NCBI RefSeq assembly: GCF_000159955.1 | Contig: NZ_GG695970.1 | Coordinates: forward strand, 318,856-382,855 | Origin: Paenibacillus sp. oral taxon 786 str. D14 | Lineage (GTDB): Bacteria; Bacillota; Bacilli; Paenibacillales; Paenibacillaceae | Length of the DNA stretch: 64,000 bases | Direction: 5' to 3' | Shown here: positions 28,219 through 38,181 of the stretch, piece by piece | Layout of the letters: the number at the start of each line of letters is the position of its first letter | Position numbering within the stretch: the stretch's first letter is position 1 | Translations under genes and position numbers: made by a program | Notes under the pieces: model-generated | The model's database searches: none | Told to the model about the DNA's origin: nothing | Seen by the model: only the letters and a program-made list of their open reading frames with translations

Positions 28219-29199
28219 ATGCAGACGACCTATGAAAGGGAGCTGAGTCAGACCAAGGAGTTCCTGACTCAGAATGATCATTTCCTAATTGTGTCGCATG
28301 TTCAGCCGGACGGTGACGCAGTCAGTTCCACCCTTGCGGTGGGCTGGCTTCTGTCATGTCTGGGTAAAAAATTCGTGATGGTCAACGAAGGCCCGATCCC
28401 AAAGCGGATGCATTATTTGTGGCATGCGGACGAGATTCTCGATTTGTCGGTGACGCCGCTTGACCGCAAATTTGATCATGTGATTTGCGTGGACTGCGCG
28501 GATTTCAAACGGGTTGGCACGACGCATGAATGGTTTGCCGAAGGGGCACGACTGCTGAACATCGACCACCATCCGACCAACGACCACTACGGCTCGGTGA
28601 ATCTTGTAGTGCCAAATGCGGCGGCGACCGCTGAAATTTTGTTTGATCTGATCAACTATATGGGTCTGCCGTTGGATGAAACGATAGCAACGGTGCTTTA
28701 TACCGGACTGCTGACGGATACCGGCGGGTTCCGGTACTCCAACACGTCGCCGAAGGTGATGGCGGCTGCCTCCAAACTGCTGGAATACGGCGTGGACGGT
28801 CCCGCTTTATCCGAATTGCTGCTAGAGCAAATGACGCTTCCGCAGCTGCGTTTGCTGACTCGGGCTTTAAACGGTCTTCAGCTTACGGAAGACGGGAAGA
28901 TTGGCTGGGTATCGGTTACAGATGAGGACCTGAAAGCGACTGGCGCCGTTCACGAGGATATGGAAGGCATCGTCAACTATCCGCGAAATATCCAAGGGGT
29001 CGAAGTAGGCCTGTTGTTTAAAGTCATTAACGAACAAGCCATAAAGGTGAGCATGCGCTCGGCGGGAAAAGTTGACGTGGCCAAGGTGGCCCAAAGCTTT
29101 GGCGGCGGCGGCCATGTCCGGGCCGCGGGTGCTCGCATTGAAGGGACCCTAGACACGGTTGTCCCTAGAGTGTTGGAACAAGTGAGGCTGCAGCTATGA
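28219..29199 (+). CDS. nrnA: NrnA-type DHH phosphoesterase (nanoRNase / pAp phosphatase)
   Basis: 326-aa DHH-DHHA1 protein. Such enzymes degrade 2-5 nt RNA and convert 3'-phosphoadenosine 5'-phosphate to AMP. Metal-site motifs: VQPDGDAVSS, CVDCADF, NIDHHPTND. The DHHA1 glycine loop GGGGHVRAAGARI is near the C-terminus. ATG 28219 follows AAAGGAGA. Its stop overlaps truB by 4 bp. Confidence 0.93.
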   Translation: MQTTYERELSQTKEFLTQNDHFLIVSHVQPDGDAVSSTLAVGWLLSCLGKKFVMVNEGPIPKRMHYLWHADEILDLSVTPLDRKFDHVICVDCADFKRVGTTHEWFAEGARLLNIDHHPTNDHYGSVNLVVPNAAATAEILFDLINYMGLPLDETIATVLYTGLLTDTGGFRYSNTSPKVMAAASKLLEYGVDGPALSELLLEQMTLPQLRLLTRALNGLQLTEDGKIGWVSVTDEDLKATGAVHEDMEGIVNYPRNIQGVEVGLLFKVINEQAIKVSMRSAGKVDVAKVAQSFGGGGHVRAAGARIEGTLDTVVPRVLEQVRLQL

Positions 29200-30113
29200 A
29201 CGCATACGAAGGCATTTTGCCCATCCACAAGCCGGCCGGTTTTACATCGCATGACGTGGTTGCCAAATGCCGGGGGATTTTGAAAATGAAGCGAATCGGC
29301 CATACGGGTACGTTAGACCCGGCGGTCACCGGAGTGCTGCCTCTATGCCTGGGCCGTGCAACGCGAATGGTGGAGTATTTGCAGGACTTGCCGAAGGAAT
29401 ACGAAGCGACCTTGGTGCTTGGCGTTGCGACCGATACAGAGGACATGACCGGCGAAATCATCGAACAGGTAAATGAGGTTCAGGTGACGGAAGAGGACGT
29501 ACGGCGCGTGTTGTCCCGTTTTGTTGGCACGATCTCGCAAATTCCGCCGATGTATTCGGCGCTGAAGCAAGACGGTAAACGTCTGTATGAACTGGCACGG
29601 GAAGGGAAGACCGTGGAGCGTAAGCCCCGGGAAGTCACAATCTATCAATTGGAGCTGCTTGCTTTTCATCCGGAGGGGCTGCATCCGCGGATCTCTTTTC
29701 GTGCGTTATGCTCCAAAGGAACTTATATCCGTACGCTCTGCGTTGATATCGGACGTGCACTAGGCGTGCCTGCAGCGATGACGGAGCTGAAGCGGACAAT
29801 GTCGGCGGGGATCACGGAGTCGCATTGTCTCACGCTGGATGAGGTGGCCCGCCACGCGGCAAGCGGATCGCTGCAAGATTATTTACTGCCGGTCGATCGA
29901 GCTGTTCAGCATTTGCCGGCTCACACGGTTGCTGCCGAGAAGGTCAAGGCAGCATTGCAAGGTCAGCGGCTGTCCCCCTCTGTGGTCTCTCCGGCGGTTA
30001 AGCGCGGAGAGACCCTGCGGCTGTACAGCCCCGAACAGCAATTTTTAGGCATCTTCCGGGTAGAAGAGGGAACGAAGGCCGTGAAGGCGGTTAAAGTGTT
30101 TTTACCCGAATAG
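29196..30113 (+). CDS. truB: tRNA pseudouridine-55 synthase
   Basis: Makes pseudouridine at position 55 of the tRNA T loop. 305 aa. The catalytic aspartate lies in GHTGTLDPAVTGVLP (about residue 38-40), preceded by NKPAG-type IHKPAGFTSHDVV. Later motifs are KGTYIRTLC and a C-terminal PUA-like region. ATG 29196 overlaps the nrnA stop (ATGA). Confidence 0.96.
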   Translation: MNAYEGILPIHKPAGFTSHDVVAKCRGILKMKRIGHTGTLDPAVTGVLPLCLGRATRMVEYLQDLPKEYEATLVLGVATDTEDMTGEIIEQVNEVQVTEEDVRRVLSRFVGTISQIPPMYSALKQDGKRLYELAREGKTVERKPREVTIYQLELLAFHPEGLHPRISFRALCSKGTYIRTLCVDIGRALGVPAAMTELKRTMSAGITESHCLTLDEVARHAASGSLQDYLLPVDRAVQHLPAHTVAAEKVKAALQGQRLSPSVVSPAVKRGETLRLYSPEQQFLGIFRVEEGTKAVKAVKVFLPE

Positions 30114-30158
30114 CCTCAAGAAATGCGCATTCCGAGGGAAATTGCAGGTGACACGATC

Positions 30159-31103
30159 ATGGAAACGATACATTTATCATATCCACTAAATGAACGATTT
30201 ATAGAACAACATGCCCGTCCGCAAGTGCTGGCGATCGGCCAATTTGACGGCCTTCACCTGGGACATGCCAGCGTGATTGATTCGGCTGTCCGGTTGGCTG
30301 GCGAACTAGGTCTTCCTGCCTCCGTCATGACTTTTCATCCCCATCCGAAGGAAGTTATGAAAAAAGGCGACTACGACGGATATTTGACGCCGCCGAAGGA
30401 GAAGGAGCGTATTCTGCGCGAGATGGGCGTGGATTACGTATATATCGTTGAATTCAACGATGCCTTCTCGCGGGTAAGTCCGCAGAACTTCGTTTCCGGC
30501 ATCCTGGTGCCGCTTCAGGTGCACACCGCGGTGGTTGGCTTTGACTTCCGTTACGGCTACCGGGGCGAAGGGGATGCGAGCATGCTGCGTGAATTGAGCG
30601 GCAACGTCCTTGACGTGCACACCGTGCCGCCGTTCCTGATCGACGGGGAGAAGGTCAGCAGTTCAGGGATTCGCAAAGCGCTGCAGGAAGGGAAGATTGA
30701 GCTAGCGAATCGTTGGCTTGGGCGGACGTATACGCTGAGAGGGACGGTCATGCACGGCGAGAAACGCGGCCGCCAGCTCGGATTCCCTACAGCCAATCTG
30801 AAGCTGGCGGAGCACTACGTCGTCCCGGCCAGCGGGGTCTACGCCGTGCGAGTTACGCGCGAAGGTACGACGTACTCCGGCGTGATGAACGTTGGGGTTA
30901 AGCCAACCTTTCATGAGAACGGCAAAATCTTTTGGCTGGAAGCCCATCTGTTTGATTTTTCCGGCGAGATTTATGACGAAAGCTTGTCTGTGGAATTAGT
31001 TCATTATATTCGGGCGGAGCGCAAGTTCGGCTCCCTGGATGAGCTGATCGCTCAAATTGGACAGGATGCGGAAACGGCTAAACGATTGCTGAAAGATTCC
31101 TGA
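30159..31103 (+). CDS. ribF: Bifunctional riboflavin kinase / FAD synthetase
   Basis: Makes FMN, then FAD, from riboflavin. 314 aa: N-terminal FAD synthetase with the nucleotidyltransferase motif GQFDGLHLGHA (about 28), linker SSSGIRKAL, then riboflavin kinase with GRQLGFPTANLKL. The frame is open from 30123, but AGGTGA at 30146-30151 is well spaced for ATG 30159. It follows truB, the common bacterial order. Confidence 0.95.
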   Translation: METIHLSYPLNERFIEQHARPQVLAIGQFDGLHLGHASVIDSAVRLAGELGLPASVMTFHPHPKEVMKKGDYDGYLTPPKEKERILREMGVDYVYIVEFNDAFSRVSPQNFVSGILVPLQVHTAVVGFDFRYGYRGEGDASMLRELSGNVLDVHTVPPFLIDGEKVSSSGIRKALQEGKIELANRWLGRTYTLRGTVMHGEKRGRQLGFPTANLKLAEHYVVPASGVYAVRVTREGTTYSGVMNVGVKPTFHENGKIFWLEAHLFDFSGEIYDESLSVELVHYIRAERKFGSLDELIAQIGQDAETAKRLLKDS

Positions 31104-31122
31104 TAACTAAACCGATCCGGCA

Positions 31123-31151
31123 TTTACTTTGCCCATCGGCTGTGGTATACT
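31123..31151 (+). promoter_or_regulatory. Sigma-A promoter and leader of rpsO
   Basis: TTTACT (31123-31128), 17-nt spacer ending in TGTGG, TATACT (31146-31151). The leader of about 115 nt is GC-rich with several short inverted repeats, including two CGGCGA-like motifs at 31214-31255. Autogenous S15 control is possible but not shown. Confidence 0.7.
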
Positions 31152-31276
31152 ATGTAACGTTGTCATGCGGAAGAACTTTGCTTTTTCCAATCGGCAGCGA
31201 GAACCTTGGCTTGGTTGCACGGTTTCACCGCCGGCGACGAGGCTAACGGCGATTTGAGATAAAGGAGGTGAACAGG

Positions 31277-31546
31277 ATGGCATTGACTCAAGAACGTAAA
31301 CAACAATTGATCCAAGAGCACAGAACTCATGAGTCCGATACCGGATCCCCTGAGGTGCAAATTGCTATCCTTACGGAGAACATCGTGAATTTGACGGACC
31401 ACTTGCGTACACACAAGAAGGACCATCATTCCCGTCGCGGTCTTCTGAAGATGGTTGGTCAACGTCGGAAATTGTTGGCTTACTTGAAGAACAAAGACGT
31501 AAATCGTTACTCCGCTTTGATCGAGAAACTTGGATTGCGTCGTTAA
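31277..31546 (+). CDS. rpsO: 30S ribosomal protein S15
   Basis: 89-aa 16S rRNA-binding protein, essentially canonical: [20 protein letters not shown], then [23 protein letters not shown] 31277 lies behind AAAGGAGGTG. Next to pnp, as in most bacteria. Confidence 0.98.
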   Translation: MALTQERKQQLIQEHRTHESDTGSPEVQIAILTENIVNLTDHLRTHKKDHHSRRGLLKMVGQRRKLLAYLKNKDVNRYSALIEKLGLRR

Positions 31547-31554
31547 TTAAACAA

Positions 31555-31628
31555 GTTTGTATAAAAGCAGCCTAGTTGCATGGCGGACGCTGGCGAAGCG
31601 TGCGGTGTGCGGCCGGGTTGCTTTTTAC
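31555..31628 (+). terminator. Long terminator hairpin after rpsO
   Basis: The 5' arm (TTTGTA, AAAAGCA, CC) pairs with a 3' arm (GG, TTGCTTTTTACAAA) across a GC-rich loop of about 45 nt. The T run lies in the descending arm, so termination may be partial. Confidence 0.65.
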
Positions 31629-31660
31629 AAATTAGGCTTTGTTGCGATAAGCTTTCATGA

Positions 31661-31681
31661 AGAGCTCCGTCAGGAGCTTTT
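31661..31681 (+). terminator. Small terminator-like hairpin before pnp
   Basis: AGCTCC / GGAGCT with a GTCA loop, followed by TTTTG. The remainder up to pnp holds no recognised site except the ribosome site AAGGAGGG. Confidence 0.5.
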
Positions 31682-31790
31682 GTTATGAGGACATTCTTCT
31701 GCGCCAGCGCCGCTTCTCATTATGAATTGGTGAAAAGCAGGAAATAATGAACTCAGTACCGAACTTGTATTGGTGATAAGGAGGGATTTC

Positions 31791-33899
31791 ATGCAGACTG
31801 AAGTGAGAATGGATTTGGGAGGAAGACCTCTCATTCTGGAAACCGGCCGATTGGCAAAGCAAGCCAATGCGGCTGTCATGGTTCGCTACGGCGATACGGC
31901 GGTGCTTTGTACGGTTACGGCTTCTTCGGAACCTAAGGATTTGGACTTTTTTCCGTTAACCGTCAATTATGAAGAGAAACTGTATGCAGTCGGTAAAATT
32001 CCCGGCGGCTTTATTAAACGGGAAGGACGTCCGAGTGAAAAAGCGATTCTGGCCAGCCGTTTGACCGACCGTCCAATTCGCCCGCTCTTCCCGGAAGGCT
32101 TCCGTAACGATGTGCAAATCGTAAACTTAGTCATGAGTGTGGATCAGGATTGCGAACCGGAAATTGCCTCAATGATTGGGACTTCTGCAGCGCTGAGCAT
32201 TTCCGATGTTCCGTTTAACGGGCCGATCGGCGGCGTAGCTGTAGGCCGGGTGAACGGGGAGTTCGTCATTAATCCGGACGTGGCACAGCAGGAAGCCAGC
32301 GACATTTACGTCGTGGTTGCTGGAACGAAGGACGCCATCATGATGGTGGAAGCGGAAGCGAATGAAGTTCCAGAAGAGGTTATGCTTGAGGCCATTATGT
32401 TTGGCCATGAAGAGATCAAAAAGATCGTTGCCGTCATTGAAGATCTCGTAAAAGTGGCCGGCAAAGAGAAGATGCAGGTGCAGCTGCATACGGTGAATGA
32501 AGAAGTGAACCGTGAGGTTCGCGCTTATGCCCAGGATCGCTTGATTGAAGCCGTGAAGATCGCAGAGAAGCATGCACGTCAGGATGCGATTGACGCCATT
32601 AACGACGAAACGGTGGCTCATTTCGAAGAGAAATACATAGAAACGCCGGAGCTGCTCGCCGATGTGAAGGAAGTGCTTCACGACATCGTTAAGGAAGAAG
32701 TGCGCCGGTTGATCACCCATGAAAAAGTACGCCCTGACGGTCGTAAACTGGACGAGATTCGTCCAATTGAATGCGATATCAGCTTGCTGCCGCGTACGCA
32801 TGGCTCCGGTCTGTTCACGCGCGGACAAACGCAAGCGCTGAGCATCTGTACACTTGGGGCATTGGGCGATGTTCAAATTCTCGACGGGATCGACCTCGAA
32901 GAGTCGAAACGCTTCATGCACCACTACAACTTCCCGCCGTTCAGCGTTGGTGAAGCTCGTCCATTGCGGGCTCCAGGCCGCCGCGAAATCGGTCACGGCG
33001 CATTGGGCGAACGCGCGTTGTCGAAGGTTATTCCGCCGGAATCCGAATTCCCTTATACGATTCGTCTCGTATCGGAAGTTTTGGAATCCAACGGTTCGAC
33101 CTCGCAGGCGAGCATTTGCGCTAGCACGCTGGCGATGATGGATGCAGGCGTACCGATCAAAGCTCCGGTTGCCGGGGTTGCCATGGGGCTGATCAAAGAC
33201 GGCGAGCATGTGTCGATCTTGACCGACATCCAAGGGATGGAAGACCATCTCGGCGATATGGACTTTAAAGTAGCCGGTACCGCGGAAGGCGTTACGGCCA
33301 TCCAAATGGATATCAAAATTGACGGCATTGACCGGCAAATTTTGTCCGACGCTTTGAAGCAAGCAAGAGAAGGTCGATTGTTTATCTTGTCCAAAATGAT
33401 GGAACGGATCCAGAAGCCGAAGGAGCATCTGTCCCCTTACGCGCCGAAGATCACCATCATGCAAATCAATCCGGACAAAATCCGCGATGTCATCGGGGCC
33501 GGCGGCAAGATCATCAACAAGATTATCGAGGAAACCGGCGTGAAGATCGATATCGAGCAGGATGGCCGCGTGTACATCGCTTCTACCAATGAAGAGATGA
33601 ACAACAAAGCGCGTTCGATCATTGAAGGGATCGTCAAAGAAGTGGTGGTCGGTGAGATTTACGTCGGGACCGTCAAACGGATCGAGAAATTTGGTGCATT
33701 CGTTGAGATTCTGCCGGGTAAAGACGGCTTAGTGCATATTTCGCAGCTCTCGACGGAACGCGTTGCCAAGGTCGAAGACGTTGTGGCGATCGGCGATACG
33801 GTAACGGTGAAAGTGACCGAGATCGACAACCAAGGACGGATCAATCTTTCCCGCAAAGCGGTATTAACCGCCGAAACGGACAAAACTCCATCCAAATAA
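31791..33899 (+). CDS. pnp: Polynucleotide phosphorylase
   Basis: Phosphorolytic 3'-5' exoribonuclease of the degradosome. 702 aa: two RNase PH domains separated by an alpha-helical domain (second core motif [20 protein letters not shown]), KH domain ([19 protein letters not shown], about 560) and S1 domain ([20 protein letters not shown]). ATG 31791 lies behind AAGGAGGG; an in-frame GTG at 31770 has no ribosome site. Confidence 0.98.
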   Translation: MQTEVRMDLGGRPLILETGRLAKQANAAVMVRYGDTAVLCTVTASSEPKDLDFFPLTVNYEEKLYAVGKIPGGFIKREGRPSEKAILASRLTDRPIRPLFPEGFRNDVQIVNLVMSVDQDCEPEIASMIGTSAALSISDVPFNGPIGGVAVGRVNGEFVINPDVAQQEASDIYVVVAGTKDAIMMVEAEANEVPEEVMLEAIMFGHEEIKKIVAVIEDLVKVAGKEKMQVQLHTVNEEVNREVRAYAQDRLIEAVKIAEKHARQDAIDAINDETVAHFEEKYIETPELLADVKEVLHDIVKEEVRRLITHEKVRPDGRKLDEIRPIECDISLLPRTHGSGLFTRGQTQALSICTLGALGDVQILDGIDLEESKRFMHHYNFPPFSVGEARPLRAPGRREIGHGALGERALSKVIPPESEFPYTIRLVSEVLESNGSTSQASICASTLAMMDAGVPIKAPVAGVAMGLIKDGEHVSILTDIQGMEDHLGDMDFKVAGTAEGVTAIQMDIKIDGIDRQILSDALKQAREGRLFILSKMMERIQKPKEHLSPYAPKITIMQINPDKIRDVIGAGGKIINKIIEETGVKIDIEQDGRVYIASTNEEMNNKARSIIEGIVKEVVVGEIYVGTVKRIEKFGAFVEILPGKDGLVHISQLSTERVAKVEDVVAIGDTVTVKVTEIDNQGRINLSRKAVLTAETDKTPSK

Positions 33900-33935
33900 A
33901 TGAGATAACATATCGACGCAGGCAACCCTTGCGGG

Positions 33936-33970
33936 AAAAGAGACAGAATAATTAAATTCTGGCTCTTTTT
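33936..33970 (+). terminator. Rho-independent terminator after pnp
   Basis: AAAAGAG-A-CAGAAT pairs with ATTCTG-G-CTCTTTT around AATTAA, then T run. Confidence 0.85.
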
Positions 33971-33982
33971 TATTGCGTTCGC

Positions 33983-34009
33983 ATATCCCTGGGCTTGTCA
34001 ACATATGAT
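33983..34009 (+). promoter_or_regulatory. Sigma-E-like sporulation promoter before ylxY
   Basis: ATATC (33983-33987), 14-nt spacer, CATATGAT (34002-34009), close to the sigma-E pattern ATATT-N14-CATACAAT. It lies between the pnp terminator and ylxY, 37 bp before the start codon. Confidence 0.5.
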
Positions 34010-34045
34010 GGGGACAAAAACCGTTTAAGGGGATGAGCTGTTAGC

Positions 34046-35092
34046 ATGGGGCGGAACAAGTTTGCGGTCATCGCGATATGCATTGCGTTTATGATGATAT
34101 TGGGGCAGTTTGCCGGCATTCGGGCCTTCGTTGCCAAAAGCTCGGGGGAAAATGGCGGCAGCTACGCTTTCCGCCTGATTCATGACCTGACCGGTGACCT
34201 GGGGGCCCAGAACCAGCCTGACCCGGCTAGCGGCGGGACAGCGAAGGATACGGATCCGTTGCTGGCCAAGATCCGCGAAGAGGCGGAGAAGCAGCGGATC
34301 GAGCCGATCGATGCGGTGGTCGACCGGGTCTGGAAAGCCATTCCCGGCTATAACGGTCGTGAGGTGGATATCGAACGCACTTACAAGAAGGCCAAACAGC
34401 TGCCGGAGGGCGCGAACATCGAATATGTCTATCGGGAGCTTCGGCCGAAAGTAAATCTCGAGGATTTAGGGCCGCAGCCGATTTACCGGGGGAACCCAAA
34501 CAAGCCGATGGCAGCGCTCATGATCAATGTCGCCTGGGGCAATGAATATCTGGTGCCTATGCTGGATACGTTGGATCAGCAGAAGGTCAAGGCGACCTTT
34601 TTCCTCGATGGCAGCTGGCTCAAGAAGAACGGGGACCTTGCCGCCGAAATCAAGCGGCGCGGGCATCAAATCGAAAACCACGCCTACTCGCATCCGAATA
34701 TGAGCCAACTGGAGCAAACCCGGGCCCGGCTGGAGATCTCCAAAACGAAGGAGCTGCTGAAGGAGAAGCTGGGCGTGGAAAATCGCTGGTTTGCGCCGCC
34801 TTCGGGTGATTATAATATGCAAACCGTCAAGCTGGCGGCGGAGCAGGGGCTGAAGACGGTATTGTGGACCGTGGATACAGTAGATTGGAAAAATCCGCCC
34901 GCAGCCAGCATCGTTAGTAAGATCAGCAGCAAAGTGGGGCCAGGATCGCTGATCTTGATGCATCCGACGGCGTCCAGCCGCGATGCCCTGGAAGGGATGA
35001 TTCAGGCCATTCGCAGCAAAGGGTTGGTGCTCGGAACCGTGGAGCAAACGCTGTCGCCGGACCGCGTCGAAGTCCCTGCTCCGCAGAGTTGA
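34046..35092 (+). CDS. ylxY: Polysaccharide-deacetylase-like protein YlxY
   Basis: 348 aa with a signal anchor (about 5-25) and a C-terminal NodB-homology domain (about 155-340), so it is probably outside the membrane. The metal-binding motif HAYSHPNMSQL and ATFFLDGSWL are kept, but the usual catalytic TFDDG is replaced by INVAWGN, so deacetylase activity is doubtful. pnp-ylxY-M16 peptidase is the B. subtilis order. An upstream sigma-E-like promoter fits a sporulation role. Confidence 0.88.
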   Translation: MGRNKFAVIAICIAFMMILGQFAGIRAFVAKSSGENGGSYAFRLIHDLTGDLGAQNQPDPASGGTAKDTDPLLAKIREEAEKQRIEPIDAVVDRVWKAIPGYNGREVDIERTYKKAKQLPEGANIEYVYRELRPKVNLEDLGPQPIYRGNPNKPMAALMINVAWGNEYLVPMLDTLDQQKVKATFFLDGSWLKKNGDLAAEIKRRGHQIENHAYSHPNMSQLEQTRARLEISKTKELLKEKLGVENRWFAPPSGDYNMQTVKLAAEQGLKTVLWTVDTVDWKNPPAASIVSKISSKVGPGSLILMHPTASSRDALEGMIQAIRSKGLVLGTVEQTLSPDRVEVPAPQS

Positions 35093-35177
35093 GCTTTCCG
35101 CCTTTTTTTGGTAGGATAGGGATGCATTTATTAACGACGCTAACCAATGCATCGCATAACATTTAGGGGGGCCTTTC

Positions 35178-36431
35178 GTGAAGAGAACGCAATTGAAAAA
35201 CGGCCTTCGGGTAGTCATGGAGAAGATACCGACTTGCCGTTCGGTCTCGTTCGGCATATGGGTCAAAACCGGCTCCCGCAATGAACGCCCTGAGCGGGGC
35301 GGAATTTCGCATTTTATCGAACACATGCTGTTTAAAGGCACGGAACGCTACAGCGCCAAGGACATCGCAGAGCAGTTTGATGCGATTGGCGGCAATGTTA
35401 ACGCGTTTACGTCCAAGGAATATACCTGTTATTACGCGAAAGTGCTGGATGAGCATTTACCGATTGCGGTTGACGTGTTGTCCGACATGTTTTTCCGTTC
35501 CTTGTTCGATAAGGAAGAGCTGCGGAAAGAGAAAAACGTGATCGTAGAGGAAATCTCTATGTACGAAGATACGCCGGACGATATGGTCCACGATCTTGTG
35601 ACGCAGGCAGCCTACGGGGACCATCCGCTGGCTCTGCCGATCTTAGGGACGGAGGAGAAGCTGCGCGCCATGGAATCCGAGCACCTGCGGGAATACATGC
35701 GCGAGCACTATACAATCGAAAATACGGTCATCAGCGTGGCAGGCAATATCGATGAACAGGTGATTGATCTGCTGGAGCAATATTTCGGTGATTTTTCGAA
35801 TCGGGGAAGCTCCAGCCCTTTGGCTGCGCCAGAGTTCTTGGGGGGATTGAAATTCCATCGCAAGAAGACCGAGCAGAACCATATTTGCTTGTCCTTCCCA
35901 GGTTTGCCGATCGGGGATGAGAAACAATATGCGATGGTGCTGCTGAACAATGCGCTGGGCGGCGGCATGAGCTCGCGGCTCTTCCAGGAGATCCGTGAGA
36001 AACGCGGGTTGGCCTACTCGGTGTACTCGTATCACAGCTCGTACGCGGACAGCGGACTGTTTACGGTGTACGCAGGAACCGCGCCGCGCCAAACGAAGGA
36101 AGTGCTGGATTTGACCAAGGAGATCCTGCACGATGTTTCGGTGAACGGGATTACTCCAAATGAGCTGAGCAAGGGGAAAGAACAGCTGAAGGGAAGCTTG
36201 ATTTTGAGCTTGGAGAGCACCGGAAGCCGCATGAACCGACTTGGCAAAAATGAGCTGATGATCGGCAAACATTATTCCTTGGATGAGATGATCGCCCGCA
36301 TCGAGGCGGTGACGATGGACGATGTCAATCAGGTGTTGAAGGGCATGTTTAGCCAACCGTTTTCGCTCGCCATGGTGGGATCGTCAGATCGCGTGATATC
36401 GGGAGTTAGGAGAGATGAGCTTGTCGTTTGA
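35178..36431 (+). CDS. mlpA: M16-family zinc peptidase (MlpA/YmxG type)
   Basis: 417 aa insulinase-family metallopeptidase. The inverted zinc motif is [11 protein letters not shown] (about residue 37), with the downstream glutamate in [14 protein letters not shown], so the active site looks intact. The second domain is of the non-catalytic half type. GTG 35178 follows AGGGGGGCC. In B. subtilis the same neighbour of ylxY and spoVF. Its 3' end overlaps dut by 17 bp. Confidence 0.92.
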   Translation: MKRTQLKNGLRVVMEKIPTCRSVSFGIWVKTGSRNERPERGGISHFIEHMLFKGTERYSAKDIAEQFDAIGGNVNAFTSKEYTCYYAKVLDEHLPIAVDVLSDMFFRSLFDKEELRKEKNVIVEEISMYEDTPDDMVHDLVTQAAYGDHPLALPILGTEEKLRAMESEHLREYMREHYTIENTVISVAGNIDEQVIDLLEQYFGDFSNRGSSSPLAAPEFLGGLKFHRKKTEQNHICLSFPGLPIGDEKQYAMVLLNNALGGGMSSRLFQEIREKRGLAYSVYSYHSSYADSGLFTVYAGTAPRQTKEVLDLTKEILHDVSVNGITPNELSKGKEQLKGSLILSLESTGSRMNRLGKNELMIGKHYSLDEMIARIEAVTMDDVNQVLKGMFSQPFSLAMVGSSDRVISGVRRDELVV

Positions 36432-36870
36432 AGTGCAAATCAACCGTTTGGCAGGAAATGAAGATATCGAGCTGCCGCGTAAAATGTCGGAGCTAGCCTC
36501 CGGCTTTGATCTCTACGCCGCCGTTACGGAGGAGCTGACGCTCCAGCCGGGGCAACGTGCCCTCGTACCGACCGGGATCGCTATCGCGATGCCCGGCGGC
36601 CTAGAGGCGCAAATTCGCCCGCGCAGCGGGTTGGCGTTGAAGCACGGCATTACGTGCCTGAATACGCCGGGGACGATCGACGCGGATTACCGCGGGGAAA
36701 TCAAGGTGCTGCTGATTAACCTCGGGCAGGAACCGTTTGTGATCCGTCGGAATGAGCGGATTGCGCAGATGGTGTTCCAGATCGTTCCTGAGGTGAATCT
36801 CGTGCAGGTAGACAAGCTGTCGGAGACGGTTCGCGGCGCCGGCGGGTTTGGTCATACGGGCACGAAGTAA
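36415..36870 (+). CDS. dut: Deoxyuridine 5'-triphosphate nucleotidohydrolase
   Basis: Converts dUTP to dUMP and keeps uracil out of DNA. 151-aa trimeric-type dUTPase: [37 protein letters not shown], and the C-terminal P-loop-like [10 protein letters not shown]. The start lies 17 bp inside the M16 gene, so translation is coupled. B. subtilis has ymxH here instead. Confidence 0.96.
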   Translation: MSLSFEVQINRLAGNEDIELPRKMSELASGFDLYAAVTEELTLQPGQRALVPTGIAIAMPGGLEAQIRPRSGLALKHGITCLNTPGTIDADYRGEIKVLLINLGQEPFVIRRNERIAQMVFQIVPEVNLVQVDKLSETVRGAGGFGHTGTK

Positions 36871-36919
36871 GGGACTGAGGCACGTTTAACCTGAGTAGCA
36901 TGTTTATGTTCAGGTGTTG

Positions 36920-37130
36920 AAGAATAAGGGTAAAAAAGGTTCTTATTTTCGGTTAGGAGAGGGATATGGCCGGGAATAGCGGACTTTTTTACCCTTATTT
37001 TCATTTATCGCATTCAAAAGTGGCGGTTATGGTGGGTTCCGCTCCAAATAAGGCCTAAAATGTCCTCTATTTTTTGCGCTTAGAAGAATTTCGCTGAAAT
37101 AAGGCCCGAAAAGTCCCTTATTTTGCTGCA
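36920..37130 (+). repeat. Palindromic AATAAGG repeat cluster
   Basis: Four relatives of the unit AAATAAGG-x-CCTTATTT: AATAAGGGTAAAAAAGG with TACCCTTATTTT (36922-37001), AAATAAGGCCTAAAATGTCC (37047-) and AAATAAGGCCCGAAAAGTCC (37098-). They fill the gap between dut and the S41 pseudogene. No coding potential seen. Confidence 0.7.
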
Positions 37131-38074
37131 GTAATGATCTCCATTAACTTTTCCATTTGGGCATCTCTTCCGCCGATAATGTCTTGGCGTGTTGTTGGAA
37201 CATAGATATCCGGTTCTAAGGAGGTTTCGTGGGTCAAGCGTTGATCCGGCCGAGAAAAATGTTTATAAGATACGGTAAATTGAAATCCGGAGTGAGGCAT
37301 CTTAAACACGAATATATCTCCATAACAAGATGGCTGATTGCCCGTTGGTTCTCCGATCAAAGTGGCCAGCCCATTATCTTTGAAGGTGACGGCAAAGACA
37401 TTTGCGGCGCTGAACGTTTTGGGGGAGATCAATAGATACAAGTGATCGTTAAACGGGTTAACGGATGAGCTAGCATGGGCCTTCCCATGATTTTTAACCA
37501 ATGTTCATTTTCAGTTGGCACTACCTTGGACAGCTCGTCTAATAACTGTGGAGGGGTTAGCCCGCCTAACTCAAGTAAAAGGTCGCCCCGTTGTAACAAC
37601 GGCGTTGATCGAATCACCACCGGGCCTTCCGCAGTCCAGTATAACGGCAGCTCCAAATAGGAAAGGGAAGGGGAATAAGGGTTGATGCTCGTGTGGGCGT
37701 CATGCAGTTGCCCGATCATTTCTACAGCGGAGATATAAAAACGGCTTATGGGCAGCGGACCTGCTTGAATCATCCGGTAAGTATCCCGTATTTTTTTTTC
37801 GTTGCTCTCTCTGCCATCCGTCGATCAGTGACGGGTGAACCTGTTCCAGCGTGCTTATAAGGTAATCGAAATCCGCTTTCATCGTATCGGGCGTCAAGAG
37901 AGCACTTTCTGCGGGATCCGCTTCGCCCAGCCTTTGTATAGGCGAGGTGAATGGTTCGACCTCAGACGCTGGCCGCTCCGGTGAGGAAATAACAACAGAT
38001 CCTGCAAACGCCAATATCAAAAGAATCATCAAAAAAATTGCATAAATCACAGCCCGTTTTCCTGGCTTTCTCAA
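37118..38074 (-). pseudogene. S41-family peptidase pseudogene (frameshift plus internal deletion)
   Basis: Three minus-strand fragments add up to one broken S41 protease. The N-terminal piece (TTG 38074) has a signal anchor (VIYAIFLMILLILAFAG) and YLISTLEQVHPSLIDGW. It leaves frame at a run of nine A (T9 at 37791-37799); with eight A the frame continues as KKIRDTYRMIQAGPL. The C-terminal piece (to 37118) holds the serine motif SPKTFSAANVFA. Between about 37495 and the middle piece the roughly 130-150-residue core with the family's Asp-Leu-Arg/Gly block is missing, with a second frame change. Only gene on this strand. Confidence 0.85.
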
Positions 38075-38181
38075 CTCACTCCACCACCTGTAATAATATG
38101 GAATACATCCTACAAAATTGCTGTGAAGGTTTGCAATGACGATATTCCTATCCTCAGCTTCGCGAGGCATTCTAGCCTTTC

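Noticed and set aside
32169..33464. 431-codon minus-strand open frame inside pnp
   Set aside because: Fully covered by pnp with all its domains; no motif in the antisense product.
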